64,000 bases of DNA from assembly GCF_045063725.1 (NCBI RefSeq), contig NZ_CP173695.1; one strand, given 5' to 3'. The translations under genes and the position numbers were made by a program. The stretch is from Sellimonas catena (GTDB taxonomy: Bacteria > Bacillota > Clostridia > Lachnospirales > Lachnospiraceae). Under the pieces are notes generated by a model. The model had not been told where the DNA came from and made no database searches. It saw only the letters and a program-made list of their open reading frames with translations. Shown in pieces: positions 1 through 8,878 of the stretch; position 1 is the stretch's first letter; each line of letters opens with the position of its first letter.

Positions 1-2220
1 CCAATCTCTGATGAGAAACAGGAAGCCATGCTTCAGAGGCAGATTGATGATCTGGAAATGGCAATCCAGAGTGCAAGGTATGAACAGGATGGTGGACGTT
101 ATACCGTCAAACAGATTGAAAAGACAAGAAAAACATTGCAGACAAGGCTGGAGAAACTGAATCAGAAAGAGAAAAAAGATCAGGTAGTTACGTTTGAAGA
201 ACTGGGAGTGGATCATTTATATGTAGATGAAGCACACAGTTATAAAAACGCATTTCTTTATACAAAAATGAGAAATGTAGCCGGAATTGCACAGAATGAA
301 GCACAGAAGTCGGCGGATATGTTCAATAAATGTCAGTATCTGGACGAGATTACCGGAGGGAAAGGCATTACCTTTGCTACGGGCACACCGATCAGCAATA
401 GTATGACGGAATTGTATGTTATGCAACGGTATCTGCAGAACAGTAAATTGCAAAATATGGGACTTGGATTGTTTGATTCCTGGGCCTCCACCTTTGGCGA
501 GGTAGTCACCAGCATTGAGCTTTCACCGGAAGGAACAGGTTATCGTGCAAAATCAAGATTTGCACGGTTTTATAATATTCCGGAACTGATGAATATGTTT
601 AAGGAGATTGCAGATATCAAGACTTCCGATCAGTTAAAACTTCCTGTGCCGGAAGCAGAATATGAAACAGTGGTGCTGAAACCAACGGAACAGCAGAAAG
701 AAATCGTAGAAAGTCTGGGGGAACGTGCAGAAGTTGTCAGAAACGGAGGGGTAGATGCCTCGGTTGATAATATGCTGAAAATCACCAATGATGGAAGAAA
801 ATTAGCTTTGGATCAGCGTTTGGTGAACGAATTATTGCCAGACAATCCGGAAAGCAAAATATCAGTTTGTGCAGAGAAAAGCTATGAGATCTGGAAAGAC
901 ACAGCAGCACAGAAATCTGCACAATTGATTTTCTGTGACTTGAGCACACCGAAAGGCGATGGCAGTTTTAATGTCTACGATGACCTGAAACGGAAACTGA
1001 TGGAAAAAGGAGTGCCGGAAAAAGAGATTGCTTTTATTCATGATGCAAATACAGAAGCAAAGAAGACGGAGCTGTTTGGAAAAGTGAAATCCGGGCAGGT
1101 TCGTTTTTTGATTGGCTCAACAGCAAAGATGGGTGCTGGGACCAATGTGCAGGATCGTCTGATTGCGTTGCATCATCTGGATATTGGTTGGAAACCATCT
1201 GACTTGGAACAGAGAGAAGGGCGTATTATCCGCCAGGGAAATCATAATAAAAAGGTTCATATCTTCCGATATGTAACAGAATCCACATTTGACAGCTACA
1301 TGTGGCAGTTGATTGAGAACAAGCAGAAATTCATTTCTCAGATTATGACCAGTAAAGCACCTGTGCGAAGCTGTGAAGATGTGGACGAAGCGGCACTTTC
1401 CTATGCAGAGGTCAAAGCTCTTGCAACCGGAAATCCAGCAGTAAAAGAGAAGATGGCATTGGATGTTGATGTGGCAAAATTAAAGCTTTTAAAAGCCAAC
1501 CACATGAATAACCAGTACCGCCTGGAAGATGATATTGCAAGGAATTTTCCACAACAGATTGCAAAACTGACAGAAATCATTGACAGCTACAAGGCAGATA
1601 TCGCTCATTATTCTGAGCATAAAAGCACAGATCCAGAGCTGTTTACTATGGAGATTGGTGGCAAAGTGTTCACAGAAAAGAAAGAGGCAGGAGCAGCACT
1701 TCTGGCGGTATGTAAAGATATTAAAACTGTAGATGCTGCGATGGATATCGGAAACTATCAGGGATTCAATATGAGGATTCAGTTTGATGGATGGAGTAAA
1801 GAATTTATTCTATCTGTCAAACATGAGGCTGTCTCGAAAGTTCATCTTGGAGCAGATGCACTTGGAAATATTACTCGTATCAACAATCTGTTGGACAGTT
1901 ATCCGGAGAAGCTTTCAGAAGCACAACAAAGACTGGAAACAGTATATGAACAGCTTGCAAATGCAAAAGAAGAGGTTGGAAAGCTATTTCCAAAAGAAGA
2001 GGAGTTGAACCAGAAACTGGAGCGACTGTCAGAATTAAATGCATTGCTCAATATGGATGAACGGGAAGATGCAGAAACAGAGGTGTCTGAATCAGATGAG
2101 AAAGAAGAAAGACCGACACGTGGTTCTATCCATGAAAAACTGCAGATTTATAAAGAAAAGAGTCAGCGGGAAAGTGAAACTGGCAAGGAAAACAGAAAAC
2201 GGGACTTCGGTCTGGAATAA
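1..2220 (+). CDS. SNF2/DEAH-type helicase of the ICE, C-terminal part (5'-partial)
   Basis: The reading frame is open from the first base, so the gene starts upstream; about 739 codons are visible. Helicase motifs appear in order: a Walker B/DEAH box (VDEAHSYKN) near residue 75, a motif III-like FATGTPISNS near 125, and a C-terminal helicase core with GSTAKMGAGTNVQDR and EQREGRIIRQGN (motifs V and VI) near 370-410. A coiled-coil-rich tail follows, ending in a lysine-rich stretch containing SIHEKLQIYKEKS. Proteins of this type in Firmicutes ICEs are often above 2,000 residues and carry an N-terminal methyltransferase-like region that would lie outside the window. Role in conjugation or DNA protection is inferred, not known. 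The next gene ends with a related SIHERLEINKRK tail, suggesting a shared C-terminal motif in these ICE proteins. Confidence 0.85.
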   Translation, partial: PISDEKQEAMLQRQIDDLEMAIQSARYEQDGGRYTVKQIEKTRKTLQTRLEKLNQKEKKDQVVTFEELGVDHLYVDEAHSYKNAFLYTKMRNVAGIAQNEAQKSADMFNKCQYLDEITGGKGITFATGTPISNSMTELYVMQRYLQNSKLQNMGLGLFDSWASTFGEVVTSIELSPEGTGYRAKSRFARFYNIPELMNMFKEIADIKTSDQLKLPVPEAEYETVVLKPTEQQKEIVESLGERAEVVRNGGVDASVDNMLKITNDGRKLALDQRLVNELLPDNPESKISVCAEKSYEIWKDTAAQKSAQLIFCDLSTPKGDGSFNVYDDLKRKLMEKGVPEKEIAFIHDANTEAKKTELFGKVKSGQVRFLIGSTAKMGAGTNVQDRLIALHHLDIGWKPSDLEQREGRIIRQGNHNKKVHIFRYVTESTFDSYMWQLIENKQKFISQIMTSKAPVRSCEDVDEAALSYAEVKALATGNPAVKEKMALDVDVAKLKLLKANHMNNQYRLEDDIARNFPQQIAKLTEIIDSYKADIAHYSEHKSTDPELFTMEIGGKVFTEKKEAGAALLAVCKDIKTVDAAMDIGNYQGFNMRIQFDGWSKEFILSVKHEAVSKVHLGADALGNITRINNLLDSYPEKLSEAQQRLETVYEQLANAKEEVGKLFPKEEELNQKLERLSELNALLNMDEREDAETEVSESDEKEERPTRGSIHEKLQIYKEKSQRESETGKENRKRDFGLE

Positions 2221-2233
2221 ATAAACAGGAAAG

Positions 2234-2280
2234 ATGGCATAATTTGGTAGAAGAAGGTTCTGCCTGTTATGCCATTTTTT
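2234..2280 (+). terminator. Hairpin with T-run after the helicase gene
   Basis: ATGGCATAA (2234-2242) pairs with TTATGCCAT (2267-2275), with an inner GGTAGAA/TTCTGCC stem, and a T-run follows. This is a typical intrinsic terminator or attenuator 20 bases before the next gene's GGAGG. Confidence 0.7.
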
Positions 2281-2300
2281 AGAACACAGGAGGAATTTGA

Positions 2301-5060
2301 ATGGCGAGAAATATGATAACAGGAAAAGAAACGCAGAAAATGCAGGAATATACGCAGGAACGGATTGCTCAGGCAGAGCGTAGAGATATAGAATTTTCAA
2401 CAGATGTAAAAGAACAGATTTTTGAATATGCGAATCTGATCGGCGAGGAAGAGAAAGTTAGGAATTTGGTAAGAAATCTGGCAGATGCAGTGAGTCAGGC
2501 AGATCAAGAAGGTGTAGAGGATTTGCTGGATGACGCAAGAATGGATATTCAGGAACTGCTGGATCCAACCATAGGTAAGCTGGAATTACGTGACTATGGA
2601 TATACAGCAGAAGATATGGTGCCACTTAGAAAAGAAGCAGCCTTGGATTATCACAGAATGGGTTCTAAGATTTATTGCCTTGGAAGTGATGGCAGTAAAG
2701 GTGAATATGCGAGTAAAGAAATGATACAGGCACACGACGGTTTGTTTGGAATGGAATTGCAGATGTGGGAACGGATAAAGGATAACAACCTAGATTATGC
2801 AGAAGAAAATTTAGGAGCATTTCAGGAGTCTATGAGTGTCATTGAGCAGGAAGAAGCACTGAAATTATACGATGCCGGAGCAGATATCTATCTGATCACT
2901 AATTTTTCATCACCGATGTATGTCACGGAACGCATGGAAATTGAACGAGGACCAGAGCATTATCAGATGTCTATGACAGAACTGGAGCGTTTCCGTAATC
3001 TAGAATGGGAAATGCAGAAATATCCACAGATTCAGTCATTGAAAGAAGCAAACCTGTTGTTAGGAACAAGAAAGACATTTGGAATTTATCAGATCCGGGA
3101 TGATTCACCGGGCGAAAACTATGCATTTATGAACATTCGCTTTATTGAAAGTCATGGTATGCAGATAAAAAAAGAAGATTATAAGCTGGTCTATGTTGGA
3201 GAATTACTGGGAAATATGTCACTGGATGATATTTTTGAAAGGTTCAACATTGACAGACCGGAAGACTTCCGTGGTCACTCCCTGTCTGTCAGTGATATCG
3301 TAGTTCTGAATGACGGGGAAAAGGTAACTGCCCATTTTGTAGACAGTATCAGTTTTGAACAGCTGGATTCCTTCCTGAATCTGGAAGAACAGGTCCTTAG
3401 TGAACTGGCATATGAGGTAGGAGAACGTTACTTTGCTATTCAGAGAACAGAAGAAGGATATGATTATTCCTTTTACGATGAAGATTTCCGCTTGATGGAT
3501 GGTGGCGTTTATGAGAATGATGAAATTTCTATTGAAGAAGCGGCGGAGGAACTTTTGGAAGACGAAGGCTGGACTGGAGAACGCATCCGTGGAGATTATG
3601 ATCGGTTGATGGAGAAAGTAGAAGAAATGGATGAAGTTGTAATGGCAGAGATTCAGAAAAGCCAGGGCGAATATAAGCCATTGGCAAAGGTGGAGGAACT
3701 GGAAGAGGCCAATTATAACATGATTGATAATGTACTCAATAATATGCCGCCTAAGAAAGAAGCTTATCTGGAATATTATGCTGCAGAATGTGATGAAATT
3801 CATGATATGGGAGCTTATGAGAAAAGCACAGATGTGAAAGAAATCGCAGCAATCTATGAGAAGTACAGAGAAGATCCGGAAAACGCTTATAAAGGCAGTG
3901 GAATGGGGATTATTTATCGTGATCCGGAGGATAGCTTGTTTGATGAAACAGAACTGTTAATTGTAATGGGAACAACGATACACGGCGACTTCTTGGATAA
4001 TGTGCGGTTTTTAAAAGATCAGCCGGTGGTGCGTGAAGGTTTGGAGAAGATTCATAAAGCATTGCCTGATTATAAATATATCCCGATTCAGGATGTGCGT
4101 GAGGCAATGTATCCGAAAAAAATGACAACAGAAGAACTGGCAGCAGCATTGGATGAGATTGCGGAAGACTTCGATCCGTATGACTATCGGGACCATGTAG
4201 AGCCAGGGCAGGATACCATACAGGAAGTCATGCTGGATCTGCAAAGTGGAAATGTTGGTTCTTATATTTCCTTTCTGAAGGATGTGATTGAAGAAGACTG
4301 TGAGCAGTCCGTGTGGGCAGGTGTTTTGCTGGAACGGCTGAAATCCTACGAACCAGATATATCCAAAGAAACAGAGCCGATGGTGTATGTGAATTACTGT
4401 GAAAAGCGAGAGCTGATGGAACCACGCTGTCAGAAGCTCTCAGATCTGGATTCCCGTACTGCACAGAAGGATAAGGAATGGTACGCAGACCGTAATCCGA
4501 GGACGGATGAGCCGATGGTAACAGCCCAGATGTTTTTTACTATATATTATGCGGAAAAAGGCGATAAAATGATGCAACATTTCAAAGGGAAAATAGATAT
4601 TGGAACAGGAAATGGCGGTATTTTAAGTCAGCTGAAACTCCAAAATGAACTGAAACTTACGGATGAAAGCTGGATTGGTTATCTGAAAAACAAGGGAAAT
4701 GAAGAGTTTCAGAAGTGTATGGAAGATCTGACCGATATGCAGAACCATGTGCTGCCATATTTGCAGAGCTTTTGCAGTCTGGAAGAAAAAAGTGTGCAGG
4801 AAAAGCAGGAACGGCAGGTTGCAGAAAAGCAGGACAGCAGAGTAGAAGCGTCAAGAGCAGCGAATGTGACAAAAGGGGATAATGACAAAGCTGTGAAAAA
4901 GGTAGTTTCGAGTATGCAAACAGAAAAGAATAAAGCAACTACGAAGGCAAAGAAGCCATCTATTCATGAACGACTGGAAATCAATAAGAGAAAAATCCAA
5001 GAAAAGCAGGGAAAAGATGAGCTGGAGAGAGGAGCTGATCGGGATGTAAGAACGGTATAA
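2301..5060 (+). CDS. ICE protein with YodL-like and polyvalent-protein-associated domains
   Basis: A 919-residue soluble protein with no signal peptide or membrane segment. The ATG follows AGGAGG by 8 bases. Residues about 255-350 (FGIYQIRDDSPG ... HSLSVSDIVVLNDG ... VDSISFEQL) match what I know of the YodL domain, and the following YFAIQRTEEGYDYSFYDEDF segment resembles the LPD-type domains found fused to it. The C-terminal third is acidic and repeat-poor, and ends in a basic tail with SIHERLEINKRK, similar to the tail of the preceding helicase. Such proteins sit next to the helicase in Tn1549-like ICEs; their biochemical function is unknown. Proposed roles (anti-defence, accessory replication) are speculation. 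The siderophore cargo begins just after this gene. Confidence 0.75.
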   Translation: MARNMITGKETQKMQEYTQERIAQAERRDIEFSTDVKEQIFEYANLIGEEEKVRNLVRNLADAVSQADQEGVEDLLDDARMDIQELLDPTIGKLELRDYGYTAEDMVPLRKEAALDYHRMGSKIYCLGSDGSKGEYASKEMIQAHDGLFGMELQMWERIKDNNLDYAEENLGAFQESMSVIEQEEALKLYDAGADIYLITNFSSPMYVTERMEIERGPEHYQMSMTELERFRNLEWEMQKYPQIQSLKEANLLLGTRKTFGIYQIRDDSPGENYAFMNIRFIESHGMQIKKEDYKLVYVGELLGNMSLDDIFERFNIDRPEDFRGHSLSVSDIVVLNDGEKVTAHFVDSISFEQLDSFLNLEEQVLSELAYEVGERYFAIQRTEEGYDYSFYDEDFRLMDGGVYENDEISIEEAAEELLEDEGWTGERIRGDYDRLMEKVEEMDEVVMAEIQKSQGEYKPLAKVEELEEANYNMIDNVLNNMPPKKEAYLEYYAAECDEIHDMGAYEKSTDVKEIAAIYEKYREDPENAYKGSGMGIIYRDPEDSLFDETELLIVMGTTIHGDFLDNVRFLKDQPVVREGLEKIHKALPDYKYIPIQDVREAMYPKKMTTEELAAALDEIAEDFDPYDYRDHVEPGQDTIQEVMLDLQSGNVGSYISFLKDVIEEDCEQSVWAGVLLERLKSYEPDISKETEPMVYVNYCEKRELMEPRCQKLSDLDSRTAQKDKEWYADRNPRTDEPMVTAQMFFTIYYAEKGDKMMQHFKGKIDIGTGNGGILSQLKLQNELKLTDESWIGYLKNKGNEEFQKCMEDLTDMQNHVLPYLQSFCSLEEKSVQEKQERQVAEKQDSRVEASRAANVTKGDNDKAVKKVVSSMQTEKNKATTKAKKPSIHERLEINKRKIQEKQGKDELERGADRDVRTV

Positions 5061-5294
5061 ATTTATAGAAAGGCACTTGGCTCCGTTTTGGACATAGCAA
5101 AAGTGCTGACAGTGACGAACGAAGATGTGCTGCCTGCTTATTTGCAGAGAGTATCTGATTTTGAAGACTGCCTACTTGCAACTTGTACGAAGGAGAATCA
5201 GTGTGATGCGATTGTGACAAGGAATAAAAAGGATTTTCTTTCCTTTTGGATTACACTGCTTTCTCCGGAAGAACTGCTGAATATTTATTCGTAA
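5061..5294 (+). pseudogene. C-terminal remnant of a PIN-domain (VapC-like) toxin gene
   Basis: About 70 codons encode a PIN-domain C-terminus: VSDFEDCLLATCTKENQCDAIVTRNKKDF keeps the acidic pair and the CDAIVTRNKKDF core seen in this family, then LSPEELL near the end. The N-terminal half with the first catalytic Asp is missing, no good ribosome site precedes it, and the frame runs directly out of the stop codon of the preceding gene. It is therefore most likely a relic of a toxin-antitoxin locus, cut when the cargo was inserted or shuffled. A TTG at 5088 could start a 68-residue product, but expression is doubtful. Confidence 0.6.
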
Positions 5295-5387
5295 AAATAT
5301 GTTTTTACAATCGGCAGCAGAAGGAAAGTTGAATGATAACTCCGATCCAGCATACTGCAAAATATAAAAGTTTTATAACAAAGTGGA

Positions 5388-5425
5388 AAACCCTGCGTAG
5401 GATCAGAAATGTTCTCACAGGGTTT
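5388..5425. terminator. Bidirectional hairpin before the agr-type locus
   Basis: AAACCCTG (5388-5395) pairs with CAGGGTTT (5418-5425) around a 22-base loop. It separates the ICE backbone genes from the cargo. The remaining sequence between 5295 and 5578 is AT-rich and I see no gene in it. Confidence 0.5.
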
Positions 5426-5578
5426 CATGTATCTAATAAAATATAGAAATTTAGCGGATTTCTGCTAGAATAAGAAAAACTGTTAAAAAAATATCGTGCA
5501 TAGATCAAAAAGACTATATATGGGCGACCTTTTAAAGCCGATTTATATAAAATAGAAGAAAAAAAGGTGGTCGATACC

Positions 5579-5818
5579 GTGGATATAAAAACAGCGGTCA
5601 TATATCGGTTAAACGATCTGATTAAGCAGAAAGATATCACAGTGAATGAAGCGGCGGTGCGCTCAGGCGTCCCGCCTTCAACACTGAAAAATATTTTGTA
5701 TGGACAAAGCAGGAATGCTGGCGTAGTTACAATTAAAAAGATATGCGATGGATTGGATATTACAATACAGGAATTTTTTGAAGATCCCATCTTTGCAGAT
5801 TTGGAACCGGAGTTATAG
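5579..5818 (+). CDS. Small HTH (Xre/Cro-C1 type) regulator
   Basis: A 79-residue helix-turn-helix protein that is almost only DNA-binding domain: DLIKQKDITVNEAAVRSGVP then STLKNILYGQSR as recognition helix, and VTIKKICDGLDITIQEFF as the closing helices. I chose the GTG at 5579 because AGGTGG (5565-5570) is 8 bases upstream; a GTG at 5567 lies within that site. It is the first gene of the quorum-sensing block and is transcribed in the same direction as the LytTR regulator 88 bases downstream. It could repress or tune the agr-type operon, but no operator is evident. Function beyond DNA binding is inference. Confidence 0.75.
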   Translation: MDIKTAVIYRLNDLIKQKDITVNEAAVRSGVPPSTLKNILYGQSRNAGVVTIKKICDGLDITIQEFFEDPIFADLEPEL

Positions 5819-5906
5819 GAACAGGCAAATAATCTTAGGATTCAGATTCTGCAAGATGGTTTTTTTATGGGAAAGGGTTAGAAGAAACTAACACTGGAGG
5901 ATGAAT

Positions 5907-6644
5907 ATGTGTAAAATAGCAATTTGCGACGATGATAAAGAATACAGGGAGAAAATAAAGACGGTCATAGAAACGGAAGGGATTCTGTCTTCGAATGAGA
6001 TACGGTTTTATGAATATGAATCAGGAAAAGAATTATTGGAAGATGCGGATATTTTGCATGATCTGATTTTTATGGATATGCGTATGCCTGGATTGGATGG
6101 AAATAAAACAGTACTGAAGCTGAGGGAATATAATGAAGCAGCGATATTGGTGTTCTGCTCCGGCTGTTTTGAACCGACTCCTGACAGCATTAATGTTGGA
6201 CAACCGTTCCGGTACATCATGAAGGATCTGCATGACAGAAGTCTGAAAAAGGAAATACCTATGATTTTATTAAAAGTGAAATTGTGCTGTGGAGATTCTT
6301 CCGTGACAGTTACATCGGCGGGAAGGATAATGCGCATCCATACGGAAGACATTTTATATATCTGTCTGGCGAAAAGGGGCTGTACGATATACATTGCCAG
6401 ACAGGGAAAGATAGAAGAGATGCATTGCAAGGAATCTTTAAGTGATCTGTATGAGTGTCTGGCCGGAAGGGGATTTGAGTATGCACACAACAGCTATATT
6501 GTGAATTTGGCAAAAGTGGAAGGATTGGAAAAGAACGTTGCGTTGCTGCCGTTTGGAATCCAGTCGAATGTTTCGAGGTCGAGAAAAGGACAGTTTGCCG
6601 ACGCACTGATAACATTTCTTGGGGAAAGGAACGGCATGGTATGA
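5907..6644 (+). CDS. LytTR-family response regulator (AgrA-like)
   Basis: A receiver domain (acidic cluster ICDDD at residues 6-10, phospho-acceptor Asp57 in LIFMDMRMPGLDG) is joined to a C-terminal LytTR DNA-binding domain (about residues 135-240, with the typical HNSYIVNL stretch). The ATG at 5907 is preferred over the ATG at 5901 because GGAGG (5896-5900) directly abuts the earlier codon. The stop overlaps the kinase start (ATGA, 6641-6644), so both are translated together. By analogy with AgrA it would be phosphorylated by the next protein when the peptide signal accumulates, and activate promoters in this block or the downstream NRPS operon. The targets are inferred. Confidence 0.88.
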   Translation: MCKIAICDDDKEYREKIKTVIETEGILSSNEIRFYEYESGKELLEDADILHDLIFMDMRMPGLDGNKTVLKLREYNEAAILVFCSGCFEPTPDSINVGQPFRYIMKDLHDRSLKKEIPMILLKVKLCCGDSSVTVTSAGRIMRIHTEDILYICLAKRGCTIYIARQGKIEEMHCKESLSDLYECLAGRGFEYAHNSYIVNLAKVEGLEKNVALLPFGIQSNVSRSRKGQFADALITFLGERNGMV

Positions 6645-7936
6645 TAATAAGAGATTATTTGATTTGTCTTCTTCAGATGTATCTGTTGGAGGACTTGGAA
6701 AAGAACATACTCCCATACAGAAGAGAAAGATTCTGGGAAAAATTTCTCGTATATTGTATCGCAGCACTGGCAATGTTCGGAACCAACCGCCTGGAATCCT
6801 CAATACTTAATATGGTAATGATTCCGGTAATCTATATGATTGCGTCTATGGTTGTGTTCCGGGGAAATATATGGAAGAAGCTGGTTACGGTATGCTGCTA
6901 TTATGTGCTGGCAATTATTCCCGAATTTCTCTTTGCGGCACTTACGAATGCATATGGCGTGACTGGTGCGTCCGAGGGCTTCAGGACTGAAACAGAAAAG
7001 ACATTAGCACTCCTGCTGATGAGTACCATGACATTTCTGTTTATTAAATGCATTAATCAGGTAACAAGGAAAAGGGATTATCTGACGATTGAGAATAAAA
7101 CTTTTACTGTGCTGCTCATGCTGCCAACCGCTACGATCATTATATTAGGATGTGTGTTTTATTCAAATATTTCTTTTGAAGGAATGAACAGGGTTATGGT
7201 TCCGGTAGGAGCTTCGCTTCTGTTAATGACGAATATCTTCATTTTCACAGTATTTGACAGGTTTGTAGAAAAATCAGAAGAAGTGAAGAAGATGGACCGG
7301 CTATACCAGAAAAGCAGGGCGGAGATTGCCAATCTGCAGTATATGAATAAGGTTAATGAGGATAACAGAGCATTCTTACACGATATAAATAAATTTATCT
7401 GTACAGTAGCCGGCTTGATAGAAGAAGGAGAGAATCAAGAGGTTAAGGACATCATGGAACATTTAGGCGTCCGGATTCAGAATCTTCAAAAAAGTGTATA
7501 TTGTGAGCATCCGATCTTGAACAGCATCCTATGTGAAAGAAAATTTCTTGCAGAATCTAAGGATATATCCTATAGGATTACTCTGGGTAATGATCTCAGA
7601 CTGGATTTTCTGGAAGAGTTGGATTTGATCTCGATCGTAGGGAATCTTTTGGATAACGCACTGGAAGCGGCAGAAAAGACAGAAGATGGCAGATATGTGG
7701 AATGCAGGATGTATATGGGAAATGCGGGGCATTTCCTTGTCATGGAATTTTGCAATGGGTATGTCGTCCCTCTGTTAAAGGACAAGGACAGGTACATAAG
7801 CACCAAAAGAGACGCGGACAGTCACGGGATCGGACTGCACACGGTTGGAAAACTGGTTAAAAAGTATGCGGGAATTATGCGAGTGGAGGCAGGAGAACGG
7901 GAGTTCTCTGTTAAGCTGATCTTTACAATCAAATAA
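6641..7936 (+). CDS. GHKL sensor histidine kinase (AgrC-like)
   Basis: A 431-residue membrane kinase. Residues 1-205 contain several hydrophobic segments (probably six helices) that form the sensor. A helix around 215-245 leads to the H-box (AFLHDINKF, His247) and a GHKL ATPase domain with N-box GNLLDNALEAAE (Asn339) and G-box SHGIGLHTV. This is the AgrC architecture, which reads a peptide directly from outside the cell. The start overlaps the stop of the response regulator by four bases. AgrD- and AgrB-like genes follow immediately, so the cognate ligand is probably encoded here. Confidence 0.88.
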   Translation: MIIRDYLICLLQMYLLEDLEKNILPYRRERFWEKFLVYCIAALAMFGTNRLESSILNMVMIPVIYMIASMVVFRGNIWKKLVTVCCYYVLAIIPEFLFAALTNAYGVTGASEGFRTETEKTLALLLMSTMTFLFIKCINQVTRKRDYLTIENKTFTVLLMLPTATIIILGCVFYSNISFEGMNRVMVPVGASLLLMTNIFIFTVFDRFVEKSEEVKKMDRLYQKSRAEIANLQYMNKVNEDNRAFLHDINKFICTVAGLIEEGENQEVKDIMEHLGVRIQNLQKSVYCEHPILNSILCERKFLAESKDISYRITLGNDLRLDFLEELDLISIVGNLLDNALEAAEKTEDGRYVECRMYMGNAGHFLVMEFCNGYVVPLLKDKDRYISTKRDADSHGIGLHTVGKLVKKYAGIMRVEAGEREFSVKLIFTIK

Positions 7937-7944
7937 GGACGTGC

Positions 7945-8002
7945 AAAAATCGCCCAAAAAGTTACCGTTTTTGCCACGGTAATTGAAAAGAGGGCGATTT
8001 TT
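7945..8002 (+). terminator. Nested hairpin between kinase and signal-peptide genes
   Basis: An 11-bp outer stem, AAAAATCGCCC (7945-7955) with GGGCGATTTTT (7992-8002), encloses a 7-bp inner stem, TTACCGT (7962-7968) with ACGGTAA (7976-7982). The T-run is part of the outer stem. It could end most transcripts after the kinase gene or adjust the kinase to signal-peptide ratio. Confidence 0.6.
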
Positions 8003-8037
8003 GTGTAAACTTTCGGAAAAAAGGAGGCTTTGTAACT

Positions 8038-8196
8038 ATGAAAAAAATAATCAGAAAAAACCTGGGAATCAAACTGCTTGGAGCTGTAAACTGTCTTGCA
8101 CTCTGCTTGACGGCGTATACGGCAAATCTGGCGTGCAACTGGCTGTACTATCAGGAAGATGAGCCGGAAGAAGTTAAGAAAATGAGGAAATTCTAG
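8038..8196 (+). CDS. agrD: AgrD-like cyclic lactone autoinducer precursor
   Basis: A 52-residue peptide in three parts, as in AgrD: an amphipathic N-terminal leader (MKKIIRKNLGIKLLG), a hydrophobic region ending in the signal core (ANLACNWLYYQ), and an acidic-then-basic tail (EDEPEEVKKMRKF). The tail matches the PE..KK.RKF ending of clostridial AgrD. The ring would be made by Cys33 with the C-terminal carboxyl of Tyr37, a five-residue Cys-Asn-Trp-Leu-Tyr thiolactone if cleavage follows the usual spacing. GGAGG (8022-8026) lies upstream. The stop codon overlaps the GTG of the AgrB-like gene by one base, which supports coupled translation. The exact tail and cleavage position are inference. Confidence 0.85.
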   Translation: MKKIIRKNLGIKLLGAVNCLALCLTAYTANLACNWLYYQEDEPEEVKKMRKF

Positions 8197-8795
8197 TGTG
8201 GAAAAAAATGGCTGGTCGGCTTTTTGAACTACAAAGCAGGAATGGGATTCTTGAAGAGAAAGACCGCAGGCTGTATGAATATGCTTACGGCGTACTGCTG
8301 GGCAGGGTGGTAATATACCTTATCATCGTCATACTTGGCATCATAACGGGGAATTGGATGGAGATGATAGTCTTTTTATTGCCCTTTACTGTTTTAAGGC
8401 AGTATGCCGGAGGGATTCATTTGGAAAAGGCAGGGGGCTGCATGGCTGTTTCCGGTATCCTTGTCCTTCTATGCAGTCTGTATCTGGCGTCTGCTCCGGC
8501 TGTAATATGGCAAATGCGGATCATATGGTTTGTCGCGGTTGGCGTTATATTTATCATGGCGCCGGTAGATGCCAGCAGCAAGAAGTTGGATGCGAAAGAG
8601 AAAAAAGTTTATGGGATGCGCGCGAGGGTAATTTTAGTTATTGAATGCGCGATAGCAGGTGTTTTTTCTGTGATTGGATATTCCCTGATCGTAAACGGGA
8701 TTATGGTAGCGCATATTGTTTTGGCGTCCGGTTTGATATTGGGATGGATCAAAAATTTTTTTGACAAAGAGTTAGATGTAACTAATTACAGGTAG
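8196..8795 (+). CDS. agrB: AgrB-like peptide-processing membrane protease
   Basis: A 199-residue multi-pass membrane protein. The catalytic pair is His75 (RQYAGGIH) and Cys82, with the same seven-residue spacing as His77/Cys84 of Staphylococcus aureus AgrB. Four to six hydrophobic helices surround them. It should cut the C-terminal tail of the AgrD-like precursor and form the thiolactone. GTG start; the first base is the last base of the AgrD stop codon. Here the gene order is A-C-D-B, unlike the B-D-C-A order of staphylococci. An 83-base gap without a clear terminator leads to the biosynthetic operon. Confidence 0.9.
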   Translation: MWKKMAGRLFELQSRNGILEEKDRRLYEYAYGVLLGRVVIYLIIVILGIITGNWMEMIVFLLPFTVLRQYAGGIHLEKAGGCMAVSGILVLLCSLYLASAPAVIWQMRIIWFVAVGVIFIMAPVDASSKKLDAKEKKVYGMRARVILVIECAIAGVFSVIGYSLIVNGIMVAHIVLASGLILGWIKNFFDKELDVTNYR

Positions 8796-8878
8796 AAATA
8801 AGAAGTGATTGAGAAAAACATATTACAAAATGATGGTAAACAGAGAGAAAAAGAACATTATGCCAGAGGAATATAAAA

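Noticed and set aside
3219..3803. 194-codon minus-strand frame inside the YodL-domain gene
   Set aside because: A shadow of the well-supported plus-strand gene, with low-complexity hydrophobic text typical of antisense frames.
7945..8002. Riboswitch between the kinase and signal-peptide genes
   Set aside because: Only a simple nested hairpin is present; there is no room for an aptamer.
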